The position numbers were made by a program, and so were the translations under genes. A stretch of DNA of 64,000 nt from Amphirosellinia nigrospora (lineage: Eukaryota > Ascomycota > Sordariomycetes > Xylariales > Xylariaceae): positions 8,343,569-8,407,568 of the forward strand of contig SCHM01000002.1 in assembly GCA_004123355.1 (NCBI GenBank). The letters are read 5' to 3'. The stretch's first letter is position 1, and every line of letters begins with the position of its first letter. Shown here in pieces: positions 1-10,798 of this stretch. The notes beneath the pieces are model-generated. The model made no database searches, was not told the DNA's origin, and saw only the letters and a list, made by a program, of their open reading frames with translations.

Positions 1-556
1 GGGATATTCCATCTTAGGGTCTCGAGGTTCGTCATATTTCCTAGTACATCAGCGAATAAGTCAAGCGCCTCCGCCGCGGTACTTGTTGCGGTTCCAGGAT
101 CCTCTTGTTCCAATCGCTCCACTCGCTTCTATGGGCCCAGATGACCGTGTTAAAGGTCTTGACTTGTGAGAGCGCTGCCGGACAGCGATGGATTTCTTGC
201 AGCCGCAGCGCTGCATTGGGCCAACCCGGACGATCGACACCCACTCTGTTGTTGTCGATTTCTAGATATTCAAATAGATCAGGTGGTACGTCTAGTCCGC
301 TTTCGCTAGGATCCCTCGCAGATAGCTGGGTCAGGGAGCAAAGAAATGACTCGGCGTCTGGTAATCTTTCGAGTTTGCCTCGATTCTCAAGGATCCATGG
401 ATTCTGCGCGTCGAGGATGAATTGGGGGACGCGGGATCGCCTGATTGGGTTGCTGAGGAAGTCGACGATCTTCTCTTTCCCATATACGACAGAAGTTTGC
501 CATCCCGTAGAACCTATAGAGAAGAACAACAGAAATACGCCCGTACTCAATTTCAT
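1..556 (-). CDS. Partial secreted protein with LRR-like segment, function unknown (3' end outside window)
   Basis: The ATG is at 556 and the gene runs off the left edge. Residues 1-26 (MKLSTGVFLLFFSIGSTGWQ...) form a basic start followed by a hydrophobic stretch typical of a signal peptide, so secretion is inferred. The open frame stops after 171 codons at 41. From about position 100 downwards another frame reads ALDLFADVLGNMTNLETLRW, a leucine-rich-repeat-like pattern common in fungal F-box/LRR-type proteins. One extra G in the GG at 101-102 would join the two frames. I therefore read this as one gene with a one-base break, not a 171-residue protein. I do not recognise a named family. The alternative is a genuinely short secreted protein. 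Confidence 0.45.
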
Positions 557-2756
557 ACTGGTATTTGAAGAAAGTATCTAGGCTATGTGTTATTTATTCA
601 ACTAAGTAGTAGTATATGATTGTCTTAGCTGTGAATGTTTGAGCTATCCCGTTCTTCCATCGTCCTTAAGACCTTTGAAGAGCGTATACGTGTTCAATGG
701 GAGATGAGATATTGGTGACATCTGCCTATCTGTCACAATAGGATGCCTGGGATAGTAACAGGCATCAGTGTTCACAACTTCACCGTGCCGCAGTTATGTA
801 TGCAATGAGCGAGGTAGGATTTTATTCGCTAAACGGGCATTTCTATCATCTTAGGTATTTTCCCATTTCTAAAGACATGGATTGTAAAAATCCCGTTCAT
901 CTTTTTACGACGAAATAAACTCTCGGGGATTGTATATGTTATATATCATAGAGTGCGCGATGAAAAGCGACTAATCTTCTTTGATTTTCGAATCGCGGCT
1001 ATCTTGCTGCATTCTTTATCCCACCATGATATATGCAGCTTGGTATGGCCGGCATCTTAAGCCTTGCAGCCGGCACATGCACATGATTCGCTACTAATGG
1101 TCAGTTGACAAGCCAGTCATCCATCAGCAGGAGGAATGAGGCCATTTCTAGCAACTGCACCCAGAAAGCCGGAAAGTATGAGTTGCAACCCCGCCGGCTA
1201 TGCTTCAACATTTCTCTGGTTATAAACAAGAGAAAGCAGGGTTTTTCCCTGGTTGACCTGCTCTCAGCGCGTCCTTATCTTGCTTCAAGACTAGGCAACA
1301 ACGAATTGTGAAGTACGTAGCAGGACATACAGGCCATTTCGAGCCACTTGAGATATGGCACCGAGAACGTCTTACGTGGCCTCAAACCTCGGATATCCCT
1401 GAGTCGCCCATATTTCCTTTGGTGCGACGGCGAACGGACCAAAGTGCAAGGAGCTACGCAACCCAGAGCGAACCGCTGTTGAAAAATCTCAGACAACAGG
1501 TATTGCTGTCCTCCGGTGTGCAACCATCCCAGGGGAGATTATGAACGCGCCCGAGAGAGTATTCATGCTTGAGATAGCGCGTCAGGATAGGGAGAGATAA
1601 TGTTGAAATTTTTACACGGCGTTCTCCCCTCCCAAAAAAGGAACTCCCCAAAAAGCTGCCGTGTGCACGGAACCATGCAAAACATATTGTCGCACTGCGG
1701 CTACCAGACGAGTTCGATCGGGGGCCACAGGATAAGTCCCAGCTCGACCCAATAGGTAATAGGGGAAGCCACATATTGTTCTGTAGATGTTAATTCCTGC
1801 ACGCCCCCAACAAGCAAAACGTCATATCAGTGCCTTACGGGGTGCTTCCTTGTCAGACAGTAGTAGCCCGATAAGCCACTAGCACATAGAGCCGGATGCT
1901 CCTTTGACTAAGTCACGATTTGCATTCTCACATACCGTGGCCATCTTTCTGGGTGTGCCACCTGTGCACTTGCTCATCCATAGATTTCAGGTTAGCTATC
2001 CCTATTCTTGAAAACGTCCTCGAAGATTTGTTCGAGGCTCGGCGATGGAGTTTTGAACTGAGCGTTGGACAAGCTTATTATGTGTCCCTGTACTTTTGGG
2101 TAATAAGTGATAACACCATTCAAAACAATGCAGTTGAGAGAATAGAGAATGAAGCTAATACCCAAATATTAACAGATCGAATCATCACTCATGTAACTCA
2201 TTGCTAGCTTACTCGAGCTTAATTCCCCCGACAGGAATTCACGTACGTGAACGGGAACGAGGGGACGGAAAAGGAGAGAATCAATTTCAGCACATAGTAT
2301 ACACTAATATATACACCTGCCGTTGCTTATGCCTCATTGTTGACCGGGAATATAGACGTACTTAACGGCACTAAAATCCAGGGTGGGTAGTAAATCATTC
2401 GCATAGAAGATATCAATTCATTACCACCTATGATCCACCCAAAAACCATCCAAGCGGTAAAGAAACAACGTTAGGTGATATCGATAGTGTACCGAATGCC
2501 GACAAAAGAGCAAGTTACTGGCCGTTGTTTAATATAACGGTCCAACCCCCTAAGACTCCGTCGTGTTCTCACTCTACATCCCTAGCTGATATTGGTAAAT
2601 TCCAATAACCTAGGGTGGAGTGTTTCGCAAGGCTACTAGGAAAGAAGATCGTGGAATTCGTCATTATGCATATCGTCAAAGTCCATGGCTTGTCGGCTAC
2701 TCATTTCGCCTGTATGTAAAATGCTTGGTTTTGTTGTTTCAAGACTGCGGCTGTCT
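557..2756. other. Intergenic, no gene recognised
   Basis: About 2.2 kb between the partial secreted protein and the 3' end of the DnaJ gene. Short open frames occur on both strands around 1105-1770 and 1920-2207, but none shows family motifs or a plausible exon chain, and overlapping frames on both strands suggest chance openness. The stretch 600-1000 is AT-rich. Confidence 0.5.
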
Positions 2757-4020
2757 TCATAGGATTTCCTTGAGTTGCTGTTTTTGCCGAGGTGTCAAAG
2801 AGGTAGGAAACTGGACATTATACTTTATGATAAAGTTCCCACGTTCGCCCTCTCTCTTCGAGATGGGCATTCCTAATCCAGGGTATGAATCGGACATGCC
2901 AGGCCCCGTCGGGCCGCCTTTTTCGATGTTGAGTTGCTTTCCGTCGATGGTTGGTATTGTTCGCTTCCAGCCTGTCAAGGCTTCTTTGAGATCTAAATCG
3001 ATCGTGTGAGCAAGGTCGTCGCCATCACGAACAAAAAGTGGGTGAGGTTTCTTTGATATTGGTCAGCGCTCTCATGTTGATATTCATTGGGGATAAGAAT
3101 CCGTCCTTGAAACTTACCTCCTCAACGATGAAATGTAAATCTTGCTTGCCACCTTCCTCCTGGTCGCCTACGCCCTTAAACTTGATCTTGCTGCCCTTCT
3201 TTAAGCCAGGTTTGATAGGGACTTCCAGAACTTGATCAGTAGTTGTTCTCTTGCCACTATCATCAAACGTCTTGCGCTTTATCTTCATTTTCTTCGTAGT
3301 ACCCTTGAACAACTCCTCCAAAGTTAGCGGCAGGGCACGTTCTACCGTGGTGACCTCGGGTGCGGCGGCGTCCCTTGCGCCACCACTTCGGAATGGATCC
3401 CCACCGCCTGAAAAGCCACGTGCCCGACTCGACCTACCACCAGAGGTTCGGGGTATGCCACCAAACATAGAAGCAAAGGTGTCGTCGTCATCCCACCACC
3501 GCCGCTAGCGCCGCCACGCATGAACTCGGCAAATATACTCTCCGGGTTGCTGAAATTGAAGGCGTTGGCACCGCCACCGGCAGTAGTAAAGTGAAAAGAT
3601 CTTGCGCCGCCCGGAATGCCGCCGAAGTCGAAGTTTTGGAATCCACTAGGCATGCCACCAGCTTGTCCGGCGAAGGGGTTCTCTCCAGGTGGTGGCTGGG
3701 AGCCGCCGCGAAGCAGATATTCAAGTCCGTATTGGTCGTATATCTTACGCTTTTCGGGGTCGGAGAGGATTTCGTAAGCTTGCGAGCATTCTTTGAACTT
3801 CTCAGCTGCATTCGGGTTATCCTTGTTCTTGTCCGGATGCCATTTTAAAGCGGCTTTCCTGTGGATGCATTAGCCTGACAAGAAAGTGCCACCAAGGCTA
3901 GGCGGCGGGGAGCCGCACTGAGAAGATGATTAACACTTACCGGTATGCCTTTTTAATTTCCTCTTGAGTTGCGTCAGGCTTGACGCCGAGTTGGTCGTAG
4001 AGTTTCGTTTCCTTCACCAT
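2757..4020 (-). CDS. Type II Hsp40 co-chaperone (DnaJ, Sis1-like)
   Basis: Three exons: 4020-3941, 3858-3118 and 3050-2757, with GT..AG introns of 82 and 67 nt. The protein is a J-domain co-chaperone that delivers clients to Hsp70 and stimulates its ATPase in the cytosol and nucleus. Visible parts in order: J domain (starts [18 protein letters not shown], with the HPD motif in KWHPDKNK), a long Gly/Phe-rich linker, no CxxCxGxG zinc repeats, and a C-terminal substrate-binding region ending [16 protein letters not shown]. This is the type II (DNAJB/Sis1) layout; predicted length is 371 residues. The frame breaks at the CCC run 3492-3494 between the Gly-rich linker and [11 protein letters not shown]. 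One additional G on the coding strand restores it and makes the total length divisible by three. Sis1 is essential in yeast, so a sequencing deletion is more likely than real loss. Confidence 0.88.
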
Positions 4021-5443
4021 GTTGGTCGAGGTAGAATGGGGTTACGTAGGTGGAAGTGAAGAGGGCAGATGTGAATCAAATATAAATCTAGACTGAGCCG
4101 TAGACGGAAGTGTGATATACGTCGTAGGTCTCTGAGGTGTACGATTGACGAATCAACAACGAACTCAGCTGTTGCTGTGGTGGTGCCGAGTAGACCGCAA
4201 GGGTGGGAAGGGGCTGGTTTTAGCGAACAGTGAGTGGACAGGAGCAGAGCGGCCTGGCTAGGTTGAGGTGCGCTGGTCCGTTGTATGTATGTATGCTATG
4301 TTGCGCAGCGATCATAGTATCTAGGCCTCTACCTAGCCTCGGAGCACCGCCTGGTTTCTGGCCGGACCTGTTTCGGGGAGAAGGTTCGTGAAGAATCGGA
4401 AGAATGGGCAAATAAGGAGTGGTGACAATGGTAATGGTGCTATGTAGTGGCAGATGACAGTGGGTGGACGATCAGATGATAAGTGACGTTGCGCTTGGGG
4501 TCACTGATCCGAGTTCGACTGAATCACTTGGTCGCCAACCAAGGGGAGGAGACCTGTTGTCTCCTTCTTTGTGCTCTTGAATGCGCTGGAATGTGGCTGG
4601 ATAACAAGACGAGCTAACGGAGCTGCAAGATAAAACCATAACAAAACCAGGACGGGGCGGTCAAAGAAACTGCTGGTGCTGTATCGGTAGATAGAGCAGA
4701 GTGGATGGAAGCTTGGAAAGTTGGAGAACTTACTATAAACCGGACAATACGCCAATCAGTGGTGGGGTCGCGGGGTAGGTAGGTACCTCCTGCTACATGG
4801 TGTACCGGGCCGGGGTTCGTATGTATACTATACCCTAGTCGACTAGCTTCGATAGAACGTTCTCGAAGCTTCTACCATCTGCTGCTATCGCTTGTGTAAC
4901 GCTGCACGATGACGACAGAGAGTATGTGCGGTAGTGATGAGAAGTTCTTCGATGCAACATCTTTCAAGGGACAACAATAAGTATAATAGCACTGAAGGAT
5001 AAGCCTCAACTCGACTTAAAGAGTCCAGTGTAGCTCTCATTCTACCATCGCTCTAATACTCCACATTCTACGCACACTGCCCTACCCAGACTGGTACCTA
5101 GTTCGTGAGCGAACACAATACAACGCTGTGGTATTCTTATGCTACAATGCCTCCTTTAGGCTGTGGGTATTATTGCATATACTCGCTCACAACACCAACC
5201 AAACCGGGCTCCAACAGTGAAGCTCTTATACCAAAAAGCCGGGAAAACCTGGGCAGACCTTTGGGAGCAAGCGTATTATTGCTTTGCGACTTATCTCATC
5301 CTACCAGGTCGATACTCGTAGACCCAGTTTCCTGGCTATGTGCACTGCCGCTACTACTACTACTATAACAGTAATGCTATTGTTAGGGTGACTGCTATTG
5401 CCGTAGCAATCAACCAGAACCAGAGTAACCAAAACCGAAGTTT
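4021..5443. other. Intergenic; DnaJ promoter side
   Basis: Upstream region of the DnaJ gene and downstream region of the UIM-protein gene. It contains one copy of the dispersed AGGTACCT motif near 4775-4792. No coding exon was recognised. Confidence 0.5.
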
Positions 5444-8400
5444 CTAGCCATCATGCTCTGTGTCCAAATCCATCACGCTATTGGGATCTTGAGCCGAAGG
5501 CCCCGGTCGAACTAGAAACGGATTTAACCCTCCTCTGCGCTCGCTCATTTCTGGCTTCTTATCAGTAGAGGTGATGTTTGTGTCCGAGTCCTTGTCACCG
5601 CCTTGGTTGTGATCTCGAAGGCGCTTGTCTCTTTCCTTGTCACCGTGTCCGCCTCTTCATATTCGTGAGTCTGGTAACTGGAAAGTGACTCAACCTCATC
5701 ACCAAGTTTAGATGGCTGGGAATCATTGTGTTGTGGTAAATCTTTATCGACTGTTTGAGGGTCGTCGAATGTCAGTTCGACATCATCTAGATTACTCCTA
5801 ATGCTCCCATTAGTCGCAACAGACGATCCAATACTATGCTTCCGTTTTCCATTAGTTGCAGAAGGAATTCGCGACAGCGCTGCAGCAGTTATTCCTGTTA
5901 TTGGCCGATTTTGCGTTTGCGTTTGCGCTTCCTGATCCTGGTCCTGGTCCTTTGTCTCATGCGAACTTGCTTCTTGCGTGAGCTCTTGTTGAAATGAACG
6001 ATTATCGGCTTTAACGAACATCTAGCTAACGTGTTAGTCGCTCTCCCCCGATGTGGTCTTGTCACATGATTCAAGGGGGTGTACGCACTCGTAGAGCGTC
6101 GGAGAGTGGGATTGGTTCTTGGGTTAATGCTGCTTCTGAGGCATATACTAAAATTGGGTTTCTTGCTCTCAGTTCCCGCCGCATTTAGGACATCGTCAAG
6201 AGTCACTTTCTTTGGAGCTAATCAGTATGGATTTAATTCATGGCATCGTATGTGCATACCTCGGATTTGATGGGAGATGCATCACTTTTGACGTATCCAA
6301 TTTTCCACACTGGTCTTGACTATTGAATTTTCTTGGGGACGAAGAGAGTCTCTACGTCCGGACGCAGACATAGGCCACCTCGGACGTAACAGCTACGCCA
6401 CGTAGGAAGTATTTTATTGATGGATTCCAACTCAGGGCGAATAGGCATCGGGATCTGAGCGAAAAACGTAAAAGATCGTCGTCGATTTCATTGCCTTGGC
6501 AAGTAAGTCGTTTGCGAATCACGTCGATATATTGGTTCAACTCCTTCTTCGTCTGTTGACAGGCTGCGTTTAATTGTCTTTAGTGCCTCAGAACATTGTA
6601 TATATCAGCCTTACTCTCCAATGCTAAGGTGGCTTCTTCGATTTTCTCCTCGCACACTTTTATGATGTGCTCCCATCTTTCCCGATCGGCCTTCTCCTCA
6701 TCCGTAAATGGCGAGGCCCAGACCATGTGTAAAGTAGGCGGAGGTCGTCCATGGTATATGATGTGTCGCCCCGAATTGGTATTGAAAGTGACGCCACTGG
6801 ACGTCCTTCTTCTGCCGCTCAAGGAGCTGCCCAGCAAATTCAATCATCTTACCGCAGCAATCGCGGACATCGTGTGTCTCGCCAAAACCCTGTACATTAA
6901 AGGAACAAACAATCTGGCCTGTACACGTTACCTGTCCTGCTTCTGTCCAAGCTATCTTCCTGAGAGCTTTCTTGATCTCGCGTAGTTGGGTCTGAAGGTG
7001 TAAAGCAAGCTCTTTTACGACTATTAGTATAACGGTCGGCATAAAATACTGCGGGCATCTCGCAAGGTTTGTCCAAGCCCATGCCTCCTATACGTATGGT
7101 AAGGACTTCAGCAGGTTTTAATAAAACGGCAGTTTTAGCGTCATCGGGGAAAGTGTAGTCCAATGATAAAGCGCTTGACCACAGCAGATGGTCTAGTGCA
7201 TCATACAAAGTATTCACCCAGGAATAGCTGTCGAAATCTAGTACAATATCTAGGAAGATGAAAGAAGTGGTACTATCTTCTTCCTCATTCTGCCCTTCGG
7301 TCGCAGATTGACTTGGTGAAGGTGACATGACCGACATTATCTTGCCAGTTGTAGTCATGTGCTCTATACCGCAGTTGGGACTGTTAGCACTTGCATTTTG
7401 CAGTGCTTGAAATAGTCGGTCTTCGACGTCCGGCATCCAAGAAGAACCAAAGCTTTCATCGACCGCCTTGGTCTCTGCGAGACTGTCGGCGCTTGCATAA
7501 CTTCGTTCTGACTTGTCTAGAAACGCCACCAGGCGATGTAGCTCTTCGACGAAATCTGGGTGTGCATCTTCACCATATATATCTTCTCCCGTAGCTTTCT
7601 TCGCAAGTATGTCCTGTCTTAGAATGGCCTTACCATTCCACCATTTAGGATCATGGCCATACGTGGGGGCCGGTTACCGCAACGAAGAAGAAAATTCCGA
7701 GCGATGGGTATCTTGTTGTAAATGGAGAGGATGAATCCGAGACGATGGTCTTTCGTTTGCCGCAGAAAGGTTGGCGCATCTATATCTCTTCTCCTATTGG
7801 AAGGGGGAGGGTCGGCCGCCTCAGTCCAGTCGTTTGCCTGTGTTGGCACCATCGCCCACATCTCAGTATCATATTCTGATCGGTTGGCGGGCCAAAGTGT
7901 TTGGAGTTTGTCTGATGGTCAATAACACCACTTCTTGTGGTGTTATACCTGATTCAGCAGCGGACTCAGCAAGCGCTCGTGCTAGATTGGCGTCCTCCTC
8001 GGTAGCATCGACGGGGCCTTCTGCGCCGGAGATCAGTAATGATTCTAAACGCCCGTAGGATCATAGCTGCAAGTTTACAAACCTACCCAGTGGTGATAAA
8101 TTGTTCTCCCGTGAAGGAGGGCGTGTGGGAGCATGATTGGCAGGGGAGTCCGTCGGCGCCCTGGATATTTAAAAGCTGTAGACTACTATAAGCAGAGAGC
8201 CCGGCGGAAAGAAGGTTAGGTCTCTGACTAATTCGCCGTCTCATTTGCCTCGCCCTCACGATCTGTATTGAAATGCGAGACTCGGACCCATCGGTACTGC
8301 AAGATTGTGTCAGTTCTGGCCGGTCGAATCGAGAACCAACTTTTGGGACGTACCTTGCTCCCTTTAGGATCGTCCAGGTACTCGTTCATAGCGGTTTCAA

Positions 8401-8585
8401 CATTATTGCTATTAACCTATATGTGTCATGAGTGACATGTCAACAATAACGACGTTCAGGTCATGTTGGGAGCGGCATTAAAGCGTGACCAATACCTTCA
8501 ACCGTTTGACGGCCTCGGCGTGTGATATCGGGAGCACATCGAGGAGCAACCGAACTAGGTCGTCAGGTACGTCGGATGATACCAT
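5444..8585 (-). CDS. Putative ubiquitin-binding protein (UBA-like plus UIM), frame heavily broken
   Basis: The start is ATG at 8585. Exon 1 (8585-8496) encodes MVSSDVPDDLVRLLLDVLP and continues across an intron into NSNNVETAMNEYLDDP, a UBA-like fold pattern. Next come a Pro/Arg-rich linker (HAPTRPPSRENN) and a ubiquitin-interacting motif, EEDANLARALAESAAES. A long conserved region follows (FGPANRSEYDTEMWAMVP, AFLDKSERSY, PCEMPAVFYADRY), then a coiled-coil segment, FVKADNRSFQQEL, and a tail ending SVMDLDTEHDG at the TAG 5446-5444. This order matches a fungal family usually annotated as ubiquitin-interaction-domain protein, from my memory of the family. At least five breaks are seen: TTT 5632-5634, TTTT 7013-7016, GGGGG 7665-7669, CC near 7892 and TT 7932-7933. 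Others are probable at 8000-8200 and 6300-6600. Exon joins after 6900 are uncertain. It could be a pseudogene, but no nonsense codons appear apart from the shifts. Confidence 0.6.
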
Positions 8586-8969
8586 TGTGGGGGTCGATGG
8601 ACATGGGGATCGATCTGGCTACGGACTCAAGACGAACGGGTGGAAACGAGAGTCAATAAAGGCGCATTCAAGCTCGTTACCTCGGTGTCGACTTGGTATG
8701 TAGAAGCATATTCTCCTGTTCTTGAAGCAGACATTCAATCGCCTACTAGAGGGGTGGGCGTAGTCGAGCCTCGTTAACGGCGCCGGTGAGGGGAGGTAGC
8801 CAAATAAGTATGGAGATGCCGATGTCGATGTCGATGGCAATGTATATGGCATCCAAACCCTTCGAAGAAACAAGGTAAGTAAAGCACAGTCAGTACCTGT
8901 ACCTGGAGCTATACACGAGCTCTGGCAGGTGTTGTCGAGAGACGTTACCTTGTAGTCAGTGCCCGCATT

Positions 8970-9125
8970 TGCAGGTACATAGGTAGGTACCCGATGGCAA
9001 TAATCAATGTTACCTTATCAATCGATACCAGGTAGATAGGTAGATACCTCAGGTACTGTCTTATCCCTTGCTGTAGAAATTACTTATTTAGTGGGTATGT
9101 AGCTCCCTTTAGGTAGGTGCTTAGG
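8970..9125. repeat. Cluster of AGGTA/TACCT words
   Basis: Many overlapping copies of aggtaggtacc, ggtagatagg and tacctcaggtac lie within about 150 bp. The same palindromic AGGTACCT core recurs in other intergenic regions of the window and I found none inside recognised exons. It is a dispersed promoter-type word or simple-repeat family. Confidence 0.6.
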
Positions 9126-9727
9126 ATAGGTCAGTTATGTAAGTAATTTTGCCAGGAAAATAACCACATCATAGACAGGTATAATGCAACTGTTAGCTGT
9201 ACAACCCGGCGTAGAACACCGCGGAACTTCTACGTCTTAGCATACTATATCAATACATGGAATTTGTTGCATTACAGGTACTCGTTTTATCAGGCTACGA
9301 GTATGGAGATATATTGTAGAGCTATTCACATCTATTAGCCACATTGTGCCTAGGTAGGTAATACCTTATCAAGACCCTGTTCTAGTACTCTTGAGACCGC
9401 ATGATACGGTGTAAATAGCTAGGTCGGGCAGTAATCGAGGTTTGCCAAATCAGGAATTACTTCATTCTGGTTAACTACTTGGCTTTTCTCTGACCAGTTT
9501 TGGTCCAAGACATCCCGCAGCAGGGAGTCAAAAGCATTGTGTCTATAAAGCAATATACGGCTACCAGCTAATCGCCTATCCTAGGCTTAGAAGCAAAATC
9601 AAAAGGTATGGAAACGCATCCTGCTCAGTTATTTAGTCGAAAAGATCCGAAGGACGCCATTATCCGACGCTATGCAAGAATGTGTATACTGATAACAGAG
9701 AAAAGTTGGTTCCCCAGTGTTTAACTT

Positions 9728-9755
9728 CCGCAACGTCCGCAACGTCCGCAACGTC
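9728..9755 (+). repeat. Short tandem repeat, 9-bp unit x3
   Basis: The unit ccgcaacgt is repeated three times without interruption in non-coding DNA downstream of the E2 gene. Confidence 0.8.
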
Positions 9756-9953
9756 GATAACCCTGGTTCCTCGAACACAAGTCGAGCCGGGTGGAGTCGG
9801 AATTGAACCTCGACTTGGTAGCACTTGGCTACAGCATCTTTGCAGTCTTTGGGGGTGGAGAGATGATTGCTATGTGAGCCTTAATCTCGACCAAATGAAC
9901 AAGAGATACGCCCTGGGAGGCTGATATCCTTCAAGGCCGTCGTAGGTGGCGAG

Positions 9954-10798
9954 TTAAACGTCGTCGTCATCGCTTTGGCCCTCTTCTTCACCGTCTTCGT
10001 CGAAATCGGCCACCTCATCGTCTCCTGTGTCACTGCCACCGAAATCAAGCTCCTCGTCGCTCTCAGCCCAAAAAGCAGCGTCGTCGTCGATTGACTTAGG
10101 TGGCGGTGGGGTTCCAGGGATGTGGGCATCTCAAATCCCTCGGGAATATCCTGTTTTGACCTGTCGACAATTTCCCTGGCCTTCTTGTTGTACACATCGC
10201 GAGTATCCCTGTACATCACGCTGGCGTCCACGTTGGCGGGCGAGTTGATCTCGGGATCGTCTAAGAGGAGGAGAACTGAACGAAGGACGGATTCGACGCC
10301 CTGGAGTGGAGACCACCGCTCGCTCGCTTGTTCGCCTGATGTTAAATCTTCGCCAGGGGTGTGAAGGATGGAGATGCATAGTTTCCCGTCGGGGTAGATG
10401 TTGGGATGGTAGATTGGAATGAGAAATCGGAATGTGGGCGGCTGGTAAGGATATTCTTCCGTAAAAGTCATCTCAGCCTGTGGTCACCAGACGGGATAAT
10501 GTTAGCCAACGATTGGAAATCACACAAAAGAACGGCTCGGGTGAACAGTGACTACTCACTCTGAAATATCCGCCATTGAAGGCGCTGTCGGAATTCAGGA
10601 CAATAAGTCCAAGGCGCCAGCGAAGAATATTTCCGTTCACGAGCTACAAGTATTGCCGTTCGATCAGTTATTGCCGCCGATGCCGGAGGCTCAACAAGCG
10701 ACACTTACATCAATATTCACCCATTTCTCTTTTGCTAGATCTTGCATCTCCAGCATAAGCCGATGCTTAGCACCTCCTACAAGCCTCGACGACGCCAT
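9954..10798 (-). CDS. Ubiquitin-conjugating enzyme E2, CDC34/UBE2R class
   Basis: Exons 10798-10709, 10643-10560 and 10477-9954; predicted 232 residues. It carries activated ubiquitin as a thioester and transfers it with a RING E3, typically SCF for this class. The UBC fold is visible from KHRLMLEMQDLAKEKWVNID, with the HPNIYPDGKLC active-site region (catalytic Cys in KLCISIL). It also has the extended acidic loop PGEDLTSGEQASERW that marks the CDC34/UBC7 group, and a long acidic C-terminal tail (DEELDFGGSDTGDDEV to GQSDDDDV) that favours CDC34 over UBC7. The frame breaks at the GGGG run 10108-10111. One more C on the coding strand reads through a poly-Pro stretch into the acidic tail and gives a length divisible by three. 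CDC34 is essential in yeast. Confidence 0.88.

Larger units (their letters stand above)
8586..9953. other. Intergenic, rich in AGGTACCT-type motif
   Basis: Lies between the 5' end of the ubiquitin-binding gene and the 3' end of the E2 gene. The stretch 8970-9125 is packed with TAGGTA/TACCT words. A 9-bp unit (ccgcaacgt) repeats three times at 9728-9754. No exon recognised. Confidence 0.5.

Noticed and set aside
9788-9862. Possible tRNA on the minus strand (word GGTTCAATTCC like a T-loop)
   Set aside because: The T-stem needs a two-base bulge, no acceptor stem pairs, and the anticodon arm is not convincing.
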